This document shows positions 54,471 through 63,488 of a stretch of 64,000 nucleotides of DNA, in pieces (the stretch's first letter is position 1; the number at the start of each line of letters is the position of its first letter). A model generated the notes under the pieces. The model made no database searches, was not told the DNA's origin, and was given only the letters and a program-made list of their open reading frames with translations. Both the position numbers and the translations under genes were made by a program. The DNA comes from Maribacter sp. (GTDB taxonomy: Bacteria > Bacteroidota > Bacteroidia > Flavobacteriales > Flavobacteriaceae), in contig DRFI01000023.1 in the NCBI GenBank assembly GCA_011050675.1, forward strand, positions 456,079 to 520,078. Reading direction: 5' to 3'.

Positions 54471-55895
54471 ATGAGTGTTACTGCAAATTCCGTATGGAAA
54501 AACTGTTTGGTGTTTATTAAGGATAATATCCAACCGCAGGCATTCAAAACATGGTTTGAACCTATCAAACCTGTTAAGCTATCTGAGAACGCACTAAGTA
54601 TTCAAGTTCCAAGTAAATTCTTTTACGAATGGCTAGAAGAACATTATGTTAAACTTTTAAAAGTGGCTCTTACCAAGGAGTTAGGAGAATCTGCAAAATT
54701 GGTCTACATTATTCGTATGGAGAATACCTACGGAAACAAAGAACCTTTTACTGAAAAGATTCCTAGTTCTAACAGAGGTGCAATGGCGGCTCAGGAAATG
54801 GATGTTCCGATTAAGTCAAAAAATCCAGAATTACGTAACCCTTTTGTAATTCCAGGAATAAGAAATATAAAAATAGAATCTCAATTAAACCCTAATTACA
54901 ATTTTGATAATTTCTTAGAGGGTGATTCTAACCGTTTAGCAAGATCTGCCGGTATGGCTGTTGCTAACAAACCAGGTGGCACATCATTTAATCCTTTATT
55001 AGTTTTTGGTGGTGTTGGTCTTGGAAAAACACATTTAGCACATGCTATTGGTGTTGAAATAAAAGATAAATATCCAGAACGTACCGTTTTATACATTTCT
55101 GCTGAGAAATTTACGCAACAGTATATAGAATCTGTAAAGAAAAATACAAGAAATGATTTTATTCATTTCTATCAGTTAATAGATGTATTGATAATTGATG
55201 ATGTTCAATTCTTATCTGGTAAATCTGGTACACAAGATGTATTCTTCCATATTTTCAATCACTTACATCAAAACGGAAAACAAGTAATACTTACTTCAGA
55301 TAAAGCTCCTGTAGATATGCAGGATATTGAACAACGTTTACTTTCTCGTTTTAAATGGGGATTATCTGCAGAATTGCAAAGTCCAGATTACGAAACAAGA
55401 ATCTCTATCTTAAAGAATAAATTATATAGAGACGGTGTTGAAATACCTGAAGACATCATTGAATATGTTGCAAAGCATATTAAATCAAATATTAGAGAAT
55501 TAGAAGGTGCCATTATTTCTTTGATTGCACAGTCTACTCTAAACAAAAGAGAAGTAACTATAGAACTTGCACAGCAGGTTGTTGAAAAATTCGTTAAGAA
55601 TACTAAACGAGAAGTTTCAATTGATTACATACAAAAAGTAGTTTCTGATTACTTTGAAATGGATGTTGCTACTTTACAATCAAAAACTAGAAAAAGACAT
55701 ATTGTACAAGCAAGACAGCTAGCTATGTTTTTCGCTAAAAAGTTTACTAAAGCATCGCTAGCCAGTATAGGTTCTCAAATTGGAAAAAGAGATCACGCTA
55801 CCGTTCTACATGCTTGTAAAACCGTAGATAATTTAGCAGAAACCGATAAGCAGTTTCGTAAGTATATTGATGACTTAACAAAGAAATTCTCTTAA
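54471..55895 (+). CDS. dnaA: Chromosomal replication initiator DnaA
   Basis: Binds DnaA boxes and melts the origin. The 474-residue protein has an N-terminal domain I (KDNIQPQAFKTWFEPIKP), a short linker, an AAA+ domain with Walker A GGVGLGKTHLA (180-190) and Walker B VLIIDDVQFLSG, and the C-terminal DNA-binding domain with the signature GKRDHATVLHACKTVDNLAE. Length is normal. The neighbourhood (thioesterase, LMW phosphatase, RsmI-like enzyme) lacks dnaN, gyrB or rpmH, so dnaA is not in a classic origin cluster here. Cytoplasmic. Confidence 0.98.
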   Translation: MSVTANSVWKNCLVFIKDNIQPQAFKTWFEPIKPVKLSENALSIQVPSKFFYEWLEEHYVKLLKVALTKELGESAKLVYIIRMENTYGNKEPFTEKIPSSNRGAMAAQEMDVPIKSKNPELRNPFVIPGIRNIKIESQLNPNYNFDNFLEGDSNRLARSAGMAVANKPGGTSFNPLLVFGGVGLGKTHLAHAIGVEIKDKYPERTVLYISAEKFTQQYIESVKKNTRNDFIHFYQLIDVLIIDDVQFLSGKSGTQDVFFHIFNHLHQNGKQVILTSDKAPVDMQDIEQRLLSRFKWGLSAELQSPDYETRISILKNKLYRDGVEIPEDIIEYVAKHIKSNIRELEGAIISLIAQSTLNKREVTIELAQQVVEKFVKNTKREVSIDYIQKVVSDYFEMDVATLQSKTRKRHIVQARQLAMFFAKKFTKASLASIGSQIGKRDHATVLHACKTVDNLAETDKQFRKYIDDLTKKFS

Positions 55896-55907
55896 AACTT
55901 ACTTTAA

Positions 55908-56360
55908 ATGAAGGTGTTGATGGTTTGCCTAGGTAATATATGCAGGTCACCATTAGCAGAAGGTATCCTTAAAAGTAAAGTTGATGCTACAAATATTTAC
56001 GTTGACTCCGCAGGTACTGCAGGATATCATGTAGGTAATGCCCCAGATCCAAGATCCATAAAGGTTGCTGATGAACATAGTATAGACATTAGCTCTCAGG
56101 TTTGCAGAAAATTTACAGTTTCAGATTTTGATTCTTTTGACTTAATTTACGCCATGGATAAAAGCAATTATGGCAACATAATTAATTTGGCTAGAAGAAA
56201 AGAAGATGCCGAGAAAGTAAAGCTACTTTTAAGTGAATTGAATACTGAAAACATTGAAGTTCCAGACCCATACTATGATGCTGAAGAAGGATTTGAAAAC
56301 GTATTTCAAATGATAGACAAAGCTTGTAACATTATAGCCGCAAGATTAGAAAGTAAATAA
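55908..56360 (+). CDS. Low-molecular-weight protein-tyrosine phosphatase
   Basis: A 150-residue phosphatase of the LMW-PTP family. The P-loop is VCLGNICRSPLAEG with the nucleophile Cys7 and Arg13 (C-x5-R); the general-acid Asp lies in VPDPYYDAEEGFEN. It removes phosphate from tyrosine or, in some bacteria, arginine residues. No tyrosine kinase is nearby. It starts 12 bp after dnaA and its stop touches the next start, so dnaA, this gene and the RsmI-like gene may be one transcript. Cytoplasmic. Confidence 0.94.
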   Translation: MKVLMVCLGNICRSPLAEGILKSKVDATNIYVDSAGTAGYHVGNAPDPRSIKVADEHSIDISSQVCRKFTVSDFDSFDLIYAMDKSNYGNIINLARRKEDAEKVKLLLSELNTENIEVPDPYYDAEEGFENVFQMIDKACNIIAARLESK

Positions 56361-57083
56361 ATGAGCACACAAAACGGTAAAATAGGAAAAGTTTATTTGA
56401 TACCTTCTACATTGGGTGATATGGCTCCTTTAGAAGTATTACCAATTTCAATTAAACAAACTATAGAAAAATTAGATCACTATGTGGTTGAAAACGAAAA
56501 GACTGCTCGGCATTTTATAAAAAAAATTAGCCCTAGAAAATCTCAACCCAGTTTAAAACTATTCGTTTTAAACAAGTTTACGGAACCTGAAGAAATTCCT
56601 AGTTTTTTAAACCCTTGCCTAGAAGGCTTTGATGTTGGCATACTTTCAGAAGCAGGTTGCCCTGGTATTGCCGACCCAGGTGCTGCAGTAGTAAAGATTG
56701 CCCACGACAAAAATATTCAGGTAATTCCCTTGGTTGGTCCTTCTTCTATTTTATTAGCATTAATGGCTAGTGGCATGAATGGTCAAAATTTTGCATTCAA
56801 CGGCTACTTACCTATTGAAGGTACTGAGCGTAAAAAGTATATCAAGAACTTAGAACGCAAATCTAAAGAAGAAAAACAATCGCAGGTATTTATTGAAACC
56901 CCTTATCGAAATAATAAAATGCTAGAAGAATTAATTAAAACTTTAGCACCTAGCACTAGAGTTTGTGTTGCTGCAGACATAACCTTACCAACAGAATACA
57001 TTAAAACCAAGACTGCCATTAATTGGAAAAGGGAAAACGTAGATTTACACAAAAGACCCGCTATTTTTATAATACAAGCATAA
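56361..57083 (+). CDS. RsmI-like SAM-dependent (tetrapyrrole methylase fold) methyltransferase
   Basis: A 240-residue protein of the tetrapyrrole-methylase fold, near the RsmI branch that methylates 16S rRNA. The SAM loop resembles LSEAGCPGIADPGAAVV and the substrate motif is VPLVGPSSILLALMASGMNGQNFAFNGYLP. Bacteroidota carry both this shorter form and canonical RsmI, so the exact target is uncertain. It begins immediately after the LMW phosphatase stop and ends before a hairpin that mainly serves the opposite gene. Cytoplasmic. Confidence 0.87.
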   Translation: MSTQNGKIGKVYLIPSTLGDMAPLEVLPISIKQTIEKLDHYVVENEKTARHFIKKISPRKSQPSLKLFVLNKFTEPEEIPSFLNPCLEGFDVGILSEAGCPGIADPGAAVVKIAHDKNIQVIPLVGPSSILLALMASGMNGQNFAFNGYLPIEGTERKKYIKNLERKSKEEKQSQVFIETPYRNNKMLEELIKTLAPSTRVCVAADITLPTEYIKTKTAINWKRENVDLHKRPAIFIIQA

Positions 57084-57114
57084 AAAAAAACCTTGACAAT
57101 TAAATGTCAAGGTT
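57082..57114 (-). terminator. Terminator of the lysozyme-like gene
   Basis: AACCTTGACA (57089-57098) pairs with TGTCAAGGTT (57105-57114). On the minus strand a nine-T run follows, making it a good terminator for 57141-57770. On plus the hairpin lacks a T-run, though it could still help end the methyltransferase transcript. Confidence 0.75.
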
Positions 57115-57140
57115 CCTCATTTTCATATCTACTTAAACTT

Positions 57141-57770
57141 TTATATTCTTGGGTTTCGTTTTGCTTCAATCATTGAAACATCATAACCCGAAAACTTCTT
57201 CATATAGTTAGAAATACTTGTGCCGTAACCATCGGCGATTTCCATACGACCATGTGATCTTAAATATAACTTTACGTTGCCTGGCCCTGCTAAATGAGCA
57301 GCTGCCAGAATACCAGATTCTGTTACTTCCACCCCATTCATATACACACCAACGAAGCGCTTAATATCTCGTCTTAGAATCCATTTGTTACGAGAGGTAT
57401 TTACGAGAAAAACCTTTTCCTGTAATACAGGATTGTTCAAAAACTGATTCCCATTATAAACACCAACCAATTCTAACGTACCTAACCCAAATTGATATTT
57501 ACCTAAATACCCAAAAGTGTTGGTTACAAAATAATTGCCTTGAGACTCTTTAAAAGCTAATGCTTCTTTAAAGCCTATAAATTGACTACCGAGAAATGGT
57601 GGTGCAATTTGATAATTTGATAATAAAGCTTCGTCTTGAGGAAACGAAACTAAAGTAGGTTCTTTTACTCTTAGCTGCTCAGGCACTTCAACCTTAAAAG
57701 GTTTAAATCCATAACCAGATAGAATAAACATCACAATAAGAGGACAACTTGCTAATATCCATCTTTTCAT
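57141..57770 (-). CDS. Exported lysozyme-like (transglycosylase-fold) protein
   Basis: A 209-residue protein with an N-terminal hydrophobic signal or anchor (about 3-22). The core FKEALAFKESQGNYFVTNTFGYLGKYQFG resembles the lysozyme/SLT motif: a candidate catalytic Glu followed by Ser (KES) and a GxxGKYQFG turn, with a second conserved block ILAAAHLAGPGNVKLYLRS. It most likely cleaves or binds peptidoglycan in the periplasm. Such proteins are sometimes labelled LysM-containing, but no LysM repeat is visible. It sits 147 bp from mltG, another murein-active gene on the same strand. Confidence 0.75.
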   Translation of the reverse strand: MKRWILASCPLIVMFILSGYGFKPFKVEVPEQLRVKEPTLVSFPQDEALLSNYQIAPPFLGSQFIGFKEALAFKESQGNYFVTNTFGYLGKYQFGLGTLELVGVYNGNQFLNNPVLQEKVFLVNTSRNKWILRRDIKRFVGVYMNGVEVTESGILAAAHLAGPGNVKLYLRSHGRMEIADGYGTSISNYMKKFSGYDVSMIEAKRNPRI

Positions 57771-57917
57771 ACTTTTTATTTCTTAAGACTTACGGCGACT
57801 ACTATTTGCTTGCTTAAATTTCTGCGGCAAAGGTAGAACTGAAATAATAAGAGTTTAAAAAGGTTCTGTTAAAAGAATCCAGATTTAGTTAACAAGTCCT
57901 AAAACTCGGTTAAAAGC

Positions 57918-58961
57918 TTACCTATTGATTTTCTGAGCATTAATCCATCGGATGTACTGCTCTTTATTTCGGTTATGTTGCGTTAAATTCTCTGCAAACA
58001 TGTGATATCCGAACTTTTCTACATTTGCTACAAAGTAATAATAGTTATGTTTTTTAGAATTCAAAACAGCATCAATTGCCGTAATATCTGGCATTGCTAT
58101 TGGTCCTGGAGGCAAACCAGCATACTTGTAGGTATTGTAAGGAGAATCCATCTCTAAATCTCTATATAATACCCTTTTAATAATGGTGTCATAATTACCG
58201 GTTTCTTTTTTAATAGCATAAATAACAGTTGGGTCTGCCTGTAACAACATACCCTTTCTTAATCTATTAAGATAAACCCCTGCAACGGTTGGTCTTTCAT
58301 CTACTTTTGCTGTTTCTTTATGAACTATAGACGCCAGAGCAATAACTTCATTAGGTTTCAAGCCCAAGGCACTAGCTTTTTCTTTGCGAGCATCTGTCCA
58401 AAAACGATTATACTCTTTTAACATTCTTTCTCTAAAACCCTCTGCCGAAGTATTCCAGAAAAACTCATAACTGTTAGGGATGTATAGTGATATTTTATTG
58501 TCATCATCAAAGCCATTGGCTTTCAAAAAGTCTTTATCATCGAACGCCGCAACCAAAGCAATACTATCAGCTTCAATTTGGCTAGCAATTCTACCTGCTA
58601 GGTCATTTATACTTTCTTGATTGTTAAAAGACACTTTTACAGGTAAATTTCCACTTCGCAATGAGTTTACTATCTCATTGTTATTCATCCCTTTACCTAT
58701 CTTATATCTACCTGGCTTAATATTACTTATATACCCTTTTCTATCGGCTGCGGATTTAAAAGAACTAAAATCATCTAATAAAGGAGAAAGACGCTCTTCC
58801 AAATCACCTATAGAGGCATCACTTGGGATAAAAACTATAGCTTCTTCATTATTAAAACTTGTATTAGGGGAGAAAAAAGTGCCAAATACTATGTAAGCGA
58901 AAATTCCACCGCCAATTAAACCTACGAGCACTATACCCAATAAAATACGTTTGATGTACAT
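57918..58961 (-). CDS. mltG: Endolytic murein transglycosylase MltG
   Basis: A 347-residue inner-membrane enzyme that cuts nascent glycan strands. One N-terminal membrane segment (about 6-28) is followed by a LysM-like subdomain and the YceG catalytic domain with VIALASIVHKETAKVDERPTVAGVYLNRLRKGMLLQADPTVIYAI, where the Glu in KETAK is the expected catalytic acid. Length is normal. It overlaps the GNAT gene by 1 bp, and dapF is the first gene of the same minus-strand run, so a peptidoglycan-linked operon is likely. Confidence 0.95.
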   Translation of the reverse strand: MYIKRILLGIVLVGLIGGGIFAYIVFGTFFSPNTSFNNEEAIVFIPSDASIGDLEERLSPLLDDFSSFKSAADRKGYISNIKPGRYKIGKGMNNNEIVNSLRSGNLPVKVSFNNQESINDLAGRIASQIEADSIALVAAFDDKDFLKANGFDDDNKISLYIPNSYEFFWNTSAEGFRERMLKEYNRFWTDARKEKASALGLKPNEVIALASIVHKETAKVDERPTVAGVYLNRLRKGMLLQADPTVIYAIKKETGNYDTIIKRVLYRDLEMDSPYNTYKYAGLPPGPIAMPDITAIDAVLNSKKHNYYYFVANVEKFGYHMFAENLTQHNRNKEQYIRWINAQKINR

Positions 58962-59485
58962 TAGTTATTTATTTTTTGCAATAATAATTCATTCTTATAG
59001 GTATTCTTGAAACGCACCCAATCTTTCTTAACTCCCACGGCTACAAAATTCAATTTTTTGAACAAGTGTAGACTTGGGGCATTTTCCTCCAGTATATTGG
59101 CATATATCTGTTTAAGCCCTAAGACATCAAACAAATAATCACATAACAAAGTTATGGCCTCTGCCCCTATTCCTTTATTTCTTTGACTCTCATCTAAAAT
59201 AATAATGCCTATTCCAGCGCGTCTGTGATTTGGATCAAAATCAAATACATCAATCAGACCAACGGGTTTATGCTCATTTGTACATATAACCAACCTTAAC
59301 TGCTTTACATCATAAATATCTCTATGAGCATTATCTAGATAAAGCTGCAAAACATCTTTCGAGAACGGAGTAATAGTTCCACTAACCTCCCAAACTTCTG
59401 TATTATTCTCAAGTTCATACAGAAAATTAAGGTCATTCTGTTCCAAAGCCCTTAGATAAACCTGTTTTCCTTTTAATGTTACCAC
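58961..59485 (-). CDS. GNAT-family N-acetyltransferase (RimJ/RimL-like)
   Basis: A 174-residue acetyltransferase of the RimJ/RimL subtype: LRALEQNDLNFLYELENNTEVWEVSG at the N-terminus, an acetyl-CoA loop DESQRNKGIGAEAITLL, and a C-terminal NAPSLHLFKKLNF block. It starts at a GTG (59485) whose reading overlaps the dapF stop by 7 bp; no ATG lies nearby. The substrate, perhaps a protein N-terminus or an amino-sugar, is unknown. It is sandwiched between dapF and mltG, an arrangement often seen in flavobacteria. Cytoplasmic. Confidence 0.9.
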   Translation of the reverse strand: MVTLKGKQVYLRALEQNDLNFLYELENNTEVWEVSGTITPFSKDVLQLYLDNAHRDIYDVKQLRLVICTNEHKPVGLIDVFDFDPNHRRAGIGIIILDESQRNKGIGAEAITLLCDYLFDVLGLKQIYANILEENAPSLHLFKKLNFVAVGVKKDWVRFKNTYKNELLLQKINN

Positions 59486-60255
59486 GTTAATTCTCCTTTA
59501 AATACTTGTTTTGCTTCGCCCTTTAAATAGATATCATGATACAATCCATTATCTTCTTTAAATGACACCTCTAAATTACCCCCTAGCGCATTTACAGGTA
59601 TAGTTTTTTCTTTTGTATTTCCTAAATAGTACATCCCTATCGCAACAGCTGTTACCCCTGTACCACATGACAATGTCTCATCTTCAACACCACGTTCGTA
59701 AGTTCTAACATCAAAACCGCCAGAAGTATTGGGTTCTACAAAATTAATATTACTACCCTTCTCCCCATAAACACCATAACGCATACGCGCACCTTCTTTC
59801 ACAACATCAAATGATTTTAATTCATTGACCAATTGAATGTGATGTGGCGACCCAGTATTCATAAACAGTGCATTTGCTTTTTCTTTCACCTCATTAACAT
59901 CCATCATTTTAAGGCTGACCATATCATTATCGATTGTTGCCTCGTGCAAACCGTCTACAGCTACAAAAACAGTCTTCTTACCAATGACATTAAGAAAATA
60001 AGCAAAAGCTACAATGCATCTACCGCCATTACCACACATGCTACCTTCATTACCATCGGCATTAAAATAAACCATTCTAAAATCGGTTTCCGCATCATTC
60101 TCCAACAAAATAAGTCCGTCTGCACCTACTCCAAATCTTCTATGACAAATCTTAGCGATTAAAGTGGTATCTTCTTTTGAAAATTGCCCATTGCGGTTAT
60201 CAATCATCACAAAATCGTTACCCGTACCTTGATATTTATAAAATATATTTTCCAT
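59479..60255 (-). CDS. dapF: Diaminopimelate epimerase
   Basis: Converts LL- to meso-diaminopimelate, for lysine and peptidoglycan. The 258-residue protein has the two catalytic cysteines: Cys74 in GSMCGNGGRC and Cys197 in LSCGTGVTAV. The N-terminal KYQGTGNDFVMIDN is typical. First gene of the dapF-GNAT-mltG run, with a TATCTTTG -7 element about 17 bp before its ATG. Cytoplasmic. It is divergent from degP, with a repeat-rich 122-bp gap. Confidence 0.97.
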   Translation of the reverse strand: MENIFYKYQGTGNDFVMIDNRNGQFSKEDTTLIAKICHRRFGVGADGLILLENDAETDFRMVYFNADGNEGSMCGNGGRCIVAFAYFLNVIGKKTVFVAVDGLHEATIDNDMVSLKMMDVNEVKEKANALFMNTGSPHHIQLVNELKSFDVVKEGARMRYGVYGEKGSNINFVEPNTSGGFDVRTYERGVEDETLSCGTGVTAVAIGMYYLGNTKEKTIPVNALGGNLEVSFKEDNGLYHDIYLKGEAKQVFKGELTW

Positions 60256-60271
60256 GCTAGTATAATAGCTT

Positions 60272-60279
60272 CAAAGATA
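60272..60279 (-). promoter_or_regulatory. -7 promoter element before dapF
   Basis: The minus-strand sequence TATCTTTG matches TAnnTTTG and lies 17 bp before the dapF ATG, so the leader would be about 10 bp. No correctly spaced TTG -33 is seen. Confidence 0.4.
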
Positions 60280-60301
60280 GCACATAATTACGTTTTGCTT
60301 G

Positions 60302-60321
60302 GTAGTTAAAAAGTAGTTAAA
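60302..60321 (+). promoter_or_regulatory. Tandem 9-bp repeats upstream of degP (11-bp period)
   Basis: GTAGTTAAA occurs at 60302-60310 and again, identical, at 60313-60321, 11 bp apart. The pair ends 26 bp before the degP -7 box (60348-60355), which has no TTG -33 element. Spacing and position suit an activator of the OmpR/CpxR kind. A CTTGGTA...TACCAAG dyad (60298-60332) brackets it. Confidence 0.42.
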
Positions 60322-60347
60322 CGCTTACCAAGTAACATAAAAACAAG

Positions 60348-60355
60348 TAATTTTG
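60348..60355 (+). promoter_or_regulatory. -7 promoter element before degP
   Basis: TAATTTTG matches TAnnTTTG, 22 bp before the degP ATG. There is no TTG -33, but tandem repeats sit just upstream, so an activator-dependent promoter is likely. Confidence 0.42.
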
Positions 60356-60377
60356 TGTAGAATACGTTAAAACTTTA

Positions 60378-61778
60378 ATGAATATGAAAAGAATAGCAAG
60401 TCTCCTATTTGTATCCGTTTTTGCAGGTGTGATTACATTGGGTGCCTACAAACTATTTTTCGAAAAGGAAAATTTCACCATTATAACCCAAGACAGTAAT
60501 AGTGGTTTTGCAAATGCAAGTTACACCCCAACTTCCGCAAGAGGAGCTGGTATTAACGAAGTTGACTTTACTACTGCTGCTGAGAACACAGTAAATGCAG
60601 TGGTACACGTAAAGAATATTACCATAAGTCAAGCCCCTGCCAATATATTCGATATTTTTTATGGAAATGGTGGCGGTAGGTCCGTACCTCAAGTAGGTAC
60701 AGGGTCAGGTGTTATTATTTCATCGGACGGATACATTGTTACAAACAACCATGTAATTAATAAAGCAAATCAATTACAGGTAACGCTAAACAATAACAGA
60801 ACTTACAATGCAGAACTAATTGGAACCGACCCTAATTCTGACATTGCATTAATCAAAATAGACCCAGAAGAAAAATTACCTTATTTAGCTTTTGGTGATT
60901 CTGATCATACAAAAATTGGTGAATGGGTATTGGCAGTTGGTAATCCATTTAACTTAACCTCTACCGTTACGGCCGGTATTGTTAGTGCCAAAGCTCGTAA
61001 TTTAGGAAAAAACCAATCTTTTATACAAACAGATGCCGCAGTTAACCCTGGCAACTCTGGCGGTGCTTTAGTAAATACAAATGGGGATTTAGTAGGTATT
61101 AACACTGCTATTACCTCACAAACTGGTTCTTATGTCGGCTACTCTTTTGCTGTACCTAGTAATATTGCCAAGAAAGTTGTTCAAGATATTTTGGAATATG
61201 GCAATGTTCAAAAAGGGTTTATGGGAATTAGTCCAGCACCAGTAAACACAAGAGATGCTATTGAAAGAGGTATTAATAATATTGACGGTGTATACATTGA
61301 ACTTGTTGAAGAAGAATCTGCAGCACAAGAAGCCGGAATTATAGTTGGCGATATTATTAAAAAAGTGGATGAAATAGATGTACATAAATATCCTGATTTA
61401 ACCGGATATCTTTCCACCAAAAGACCTGGAGACACTTTACAATTTCTTATCAATAGAAAAGATGAAGAATTAATTTTACCATTGACCCTTAAAGAAAGAC
61501 AAACTTTGGTTGTCCCAGAAATGGGTCTTGAGGTAAAAAATCTTACAGAGCACGATAAAATGGTTTATAAAACGAAAACTGGCGTGAAAATTATAGGTGT
61601 TCCCGAAAGATATAGAGGCTATGGTTTATCTGAAAAAGTAATCCTTAAAATTGATGATAATGAAATTGGGAATATTGATGATGCCTACAATGCGTTTGGC
61701 GGAATCTCCAAATATGGCAAAACAGTTATTACAATGGTAGGGTCAAATGGTGAACGAGACCGACTCATCTTTCAATAA
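60378..61778 (+). CDS. Do/DegP-type periplasmic serine protease
   Basis: A 466-residue quality-control protease of the HtrA family. An N-terminal signal or anchor (about 4-26) is followed by the trypsin-like domain with the catalytic triad His125 (TNNHVI), Asp155 (NSDIALI) and Ser227 (NPGNSGGAL). PDZ1 spans about 280-370; a second, PDZ-like domain about 375-466. It degrades or refolds misfolded envelope proteins. Two PDZ domains match the Do/DegP type. Upstream tandem repeats suggest an envelope-stress regulator. It ends at a terminator and is the only such protease in the window. The ATG two codons on (60384) is an alternative start. Confidence 0.95.
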   Translation: MNMKRIASLLFVSVFAGVITLGAYKLFFEKENFTIITQDSNSGFANASYTPTSARGAGINEVDFTTAAENTVNAVVHVKNITISQAPANIFDIFYGNGGGRSVPQVGTGSGVIISSDGYIVTNNHVINKANQLQVTLNNNRTYNAELIGTDPNSDIALIKIDPEEKLPYLAFGDSDHTKIGEWVLAVGNPFNLTSTVTAGIVSAKARNLGKNQSFIQTDAAVNPGNSGGALVNTNGDLVGINTAITSQTGSYVGYSFAVPSNIAKKVVQDILEYGNVQKGFMGISPAPVNTRDAIERGINNIDGVYIELVEEESAAQEAGIIVGDIIKKVDEIDVHKYPDLTGYLSTKRPGDTLQFLINRKDEELILPLTLKERQTLVVPEMGLEVKNLTEHDKMVYKTKTGVKIIGVPERYRGYGLSEKVILKIDDNEIGNIDDAYNAFGGISKYGKTVITMVGSNGERDRLIFQ

Positions 61779-61797
61779 AAATCCAATAAAAAATACA

Positions 61798-61825
61798 GCC
61801 TTCGCAAAAACGAAGGCTTTTTTTT
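61798..61825 (+). terminator. Intrinsic terminator of degP
   Basis: GCCTTCG (61798-61804) pairs with CGAAGGC (61811-61817), loop CAAAAA, followed by a run of eight T. Confidence 0.85.
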
Positions 61826-61857
61826 GAAAAATATTTATTTAAAGTGCTTAATTTTTC

Positions 61858-61865
61858 TAGTTTTG
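61858..61865 (+). promoter_or_regulatory. -7 promoter element before the GAPDH gene
   Basis: TAGTTTTG matches TAnnTTTG, 28 bp before the ATG at 61894. The TTG at 61824 is too far away to be a normal -33. Confidence 0.4.
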
Positions 61866-61893
61866 TGCGAATTATAAAATTAATCAACTAATT

Positions 61894-63342
61894 ATGGCTC
61901 CACAGACCACATTTGAAAAAGAGCTCGCATTTCAAGCAGATCGTAGAAAAGCTACAACTGAATTCATTAAAATTGTAAGCGATCTATGGTATGATAAATC
62001 CATTGAAATTGTTCTTTTCAAAAATCAGGTTATTGATAAAAATGTAAGTGACATTATTCACTTGCACGAATATGCCGGCGAATTTGTACAAAAACCTATA
62101 TCTATTTTCGATTCGGTAGAGATACTGCGCTCTATTTCTGATATGTTATTACCACCATCCAAATTAGATATTGGTAAACTAACATACGAATACCACTCAG
62201 ACAACAACATCTTAAACAATGTAAATTCTTTTGTGATTGATAAGTTACAATCTGCTCAAGATTTCAAAAACATAGAGCCAAAAGATGTAGTATTATACGG
62301 CTTTGGGCGAATTGGAAGATTAGTTGCGCGTGAGTTAATGTCCAAAACCGGAAAAGGAAATCAATTACGTCTAAGAGCAATTGTTGTAAGAGGCAAACCT
62401 AGTATAGAAAATCTTGAAAAAAGAGCTAGCCTACTTAGAACTGATTCAGTTCACGGTATTTTCAACGGTACGGTTAAAGTTGATTATGCAAACCTTAAAC
62501 TTATTATCAACGGTACTACGGTTCATGTTATCTATGCTAACATGCCAGAGGAAATTGATTACACCGAATATGGTATTAAAGACGCCTTAATTATCGACAA
62601 CACTGGCGCATTCAGAAACAAAGAGCAATTAGAAAGACATTTACAGGCAAAAGGCGCATTAAAAGTGCTATTAACAGCTCCTGGTAAAGAAGTAGCAAAC
62701 ATTGTTCACGGAGTCAATCATTTAGAATATGACCCAGATGACACTTCTATTTTTTCAGCTGCATCATGTACCACAAATGCTATTACACCTATCTTAAAAG
62801 CAATAGAAGAAACTTTAGGAATAGAAAAAGGACACCTAGAAACCATACACGCTTATACAAATGATCAAAATTTGGTCGATAACATGCATGGTAAATATCG
62901 AAGAGGTCGTGCTGCTGCACTTAATATGGTAATAACTGAAACTGGTGCAGGACAAGCAGTAACAAAGGCATTACCTTCTTTAGATGGCAAATTGACGTCT
63001 AATGCCATTCGAGTTCCTGTGCCTAACGGATCATTGGCTATATTGAACTTAGACGTAAGTCAAAAAACATCTCTAGAAGGCGTGAATTCTATGATTAAGA
63101 AATACGCGCTTGAAGGAGATTTAGTAGAGCAAATTAAATATTCGTTGGACAAAGAATTAGTTTCATCAGATATTATTGGGACTTCTGCGCCATCAATCTA
63201 TGATAGTATGGCCACAATCGTATCCAGTACAGGTAAAAATATTATCCTTTATATATGGTATGATAATGAATATGGCTATTCGCATCAGGTAATTCGTTTA
63301 GCTAAGTATATTGCCAAAGTGCGTCGTTTCACCTATTATTAA
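61894..63342 (+). CDS. Glyceraldehyde-3-phosphate dehydrogenase, long form
   Basis: A glycolytic/gluconeogenic enzyme of 482 residues. The NAD-binding core begins near residue 133 with YGFGRIGRLVARELM, the catalytic Cys is Cys292 in SAASCTTNAITPI, and the C-terminus ends with WYDNEYGYSHQVIRLAKYI. An N-terminal extension of about 130 residues, not found in ordinary 335-residue GAPDH, precedes the core and looks helical (FEKELAFQADRRKATTEFIKIVSDLW). Such long forms are known in Bacteroidota and some other groups. It stands alone after a degP terminator and its own -7 box. Cytoplasmic. Confidence 0.95.
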   Translation: MAPQTTFEKELAFQADRRKATTEFIKIVSDLWYDKSIEIVLFKNQVIDKNVSDIIHLHEYAGEFVQKPISIFDSVEILRSISDMLLPPSKLDIGKLTYEYHSDNNILNNVNSFVIDKLQSAQDFKNIEPKDVVLYGFGRIGRLVARELMSKTGKGNQLRLRAIVVRGKPSIENLEKRASLLRTDSVHGIFNGTVKVDYANLKLIINGTTVHVIYANMPEEIDYTEYGIKDALIIDNTGAFRNKEQLERHLQAKGALKVLLTAPGKEVANIVHGVNHLEYDPDDTSIFSAASCTTNAITPILKAIEETLGIEKGHLETIHAYTNDQNLVDNMHGKYRRGRAAALNMVITETGAGQAVTKALPSLDGKLTSNAIRVPVPNGSLAILNLDVSQKTSLEGVNSMIKKYALEGDLVEQIKYSLDKELVSSDIIGTSAPSIYDSMATIVSSTGKNIILYIWYDNEYGYSHQVIRLAKYIAKVRRFTYY

Positions 63343-63488
63343 AAATTTGAAAGCAAGACATCTATTTTTGGAATAGTAACGTAGTTAAATAAACGTGTTC
63401 ATGCTTTGTACTTTTTTTTTATAATTCGACAATTATAAAGTACTTTAGTCAACTCTAAATTATTCAAATTAACCTAAGAATCTATTAC

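Noticed and set aside
57141..57770. LysM peptidoglycan-binding protein
   Set aside because: This label is sometimes used for such proteins, but no LysM repeat is visible; the fold cues point to a lysozyme-like domain.
59833..60162. Plus-strand ORF of 109 codons inside dapF
   Set aside because: Antisense of dapF, rich in Ile/His from reversed codons; shadow.
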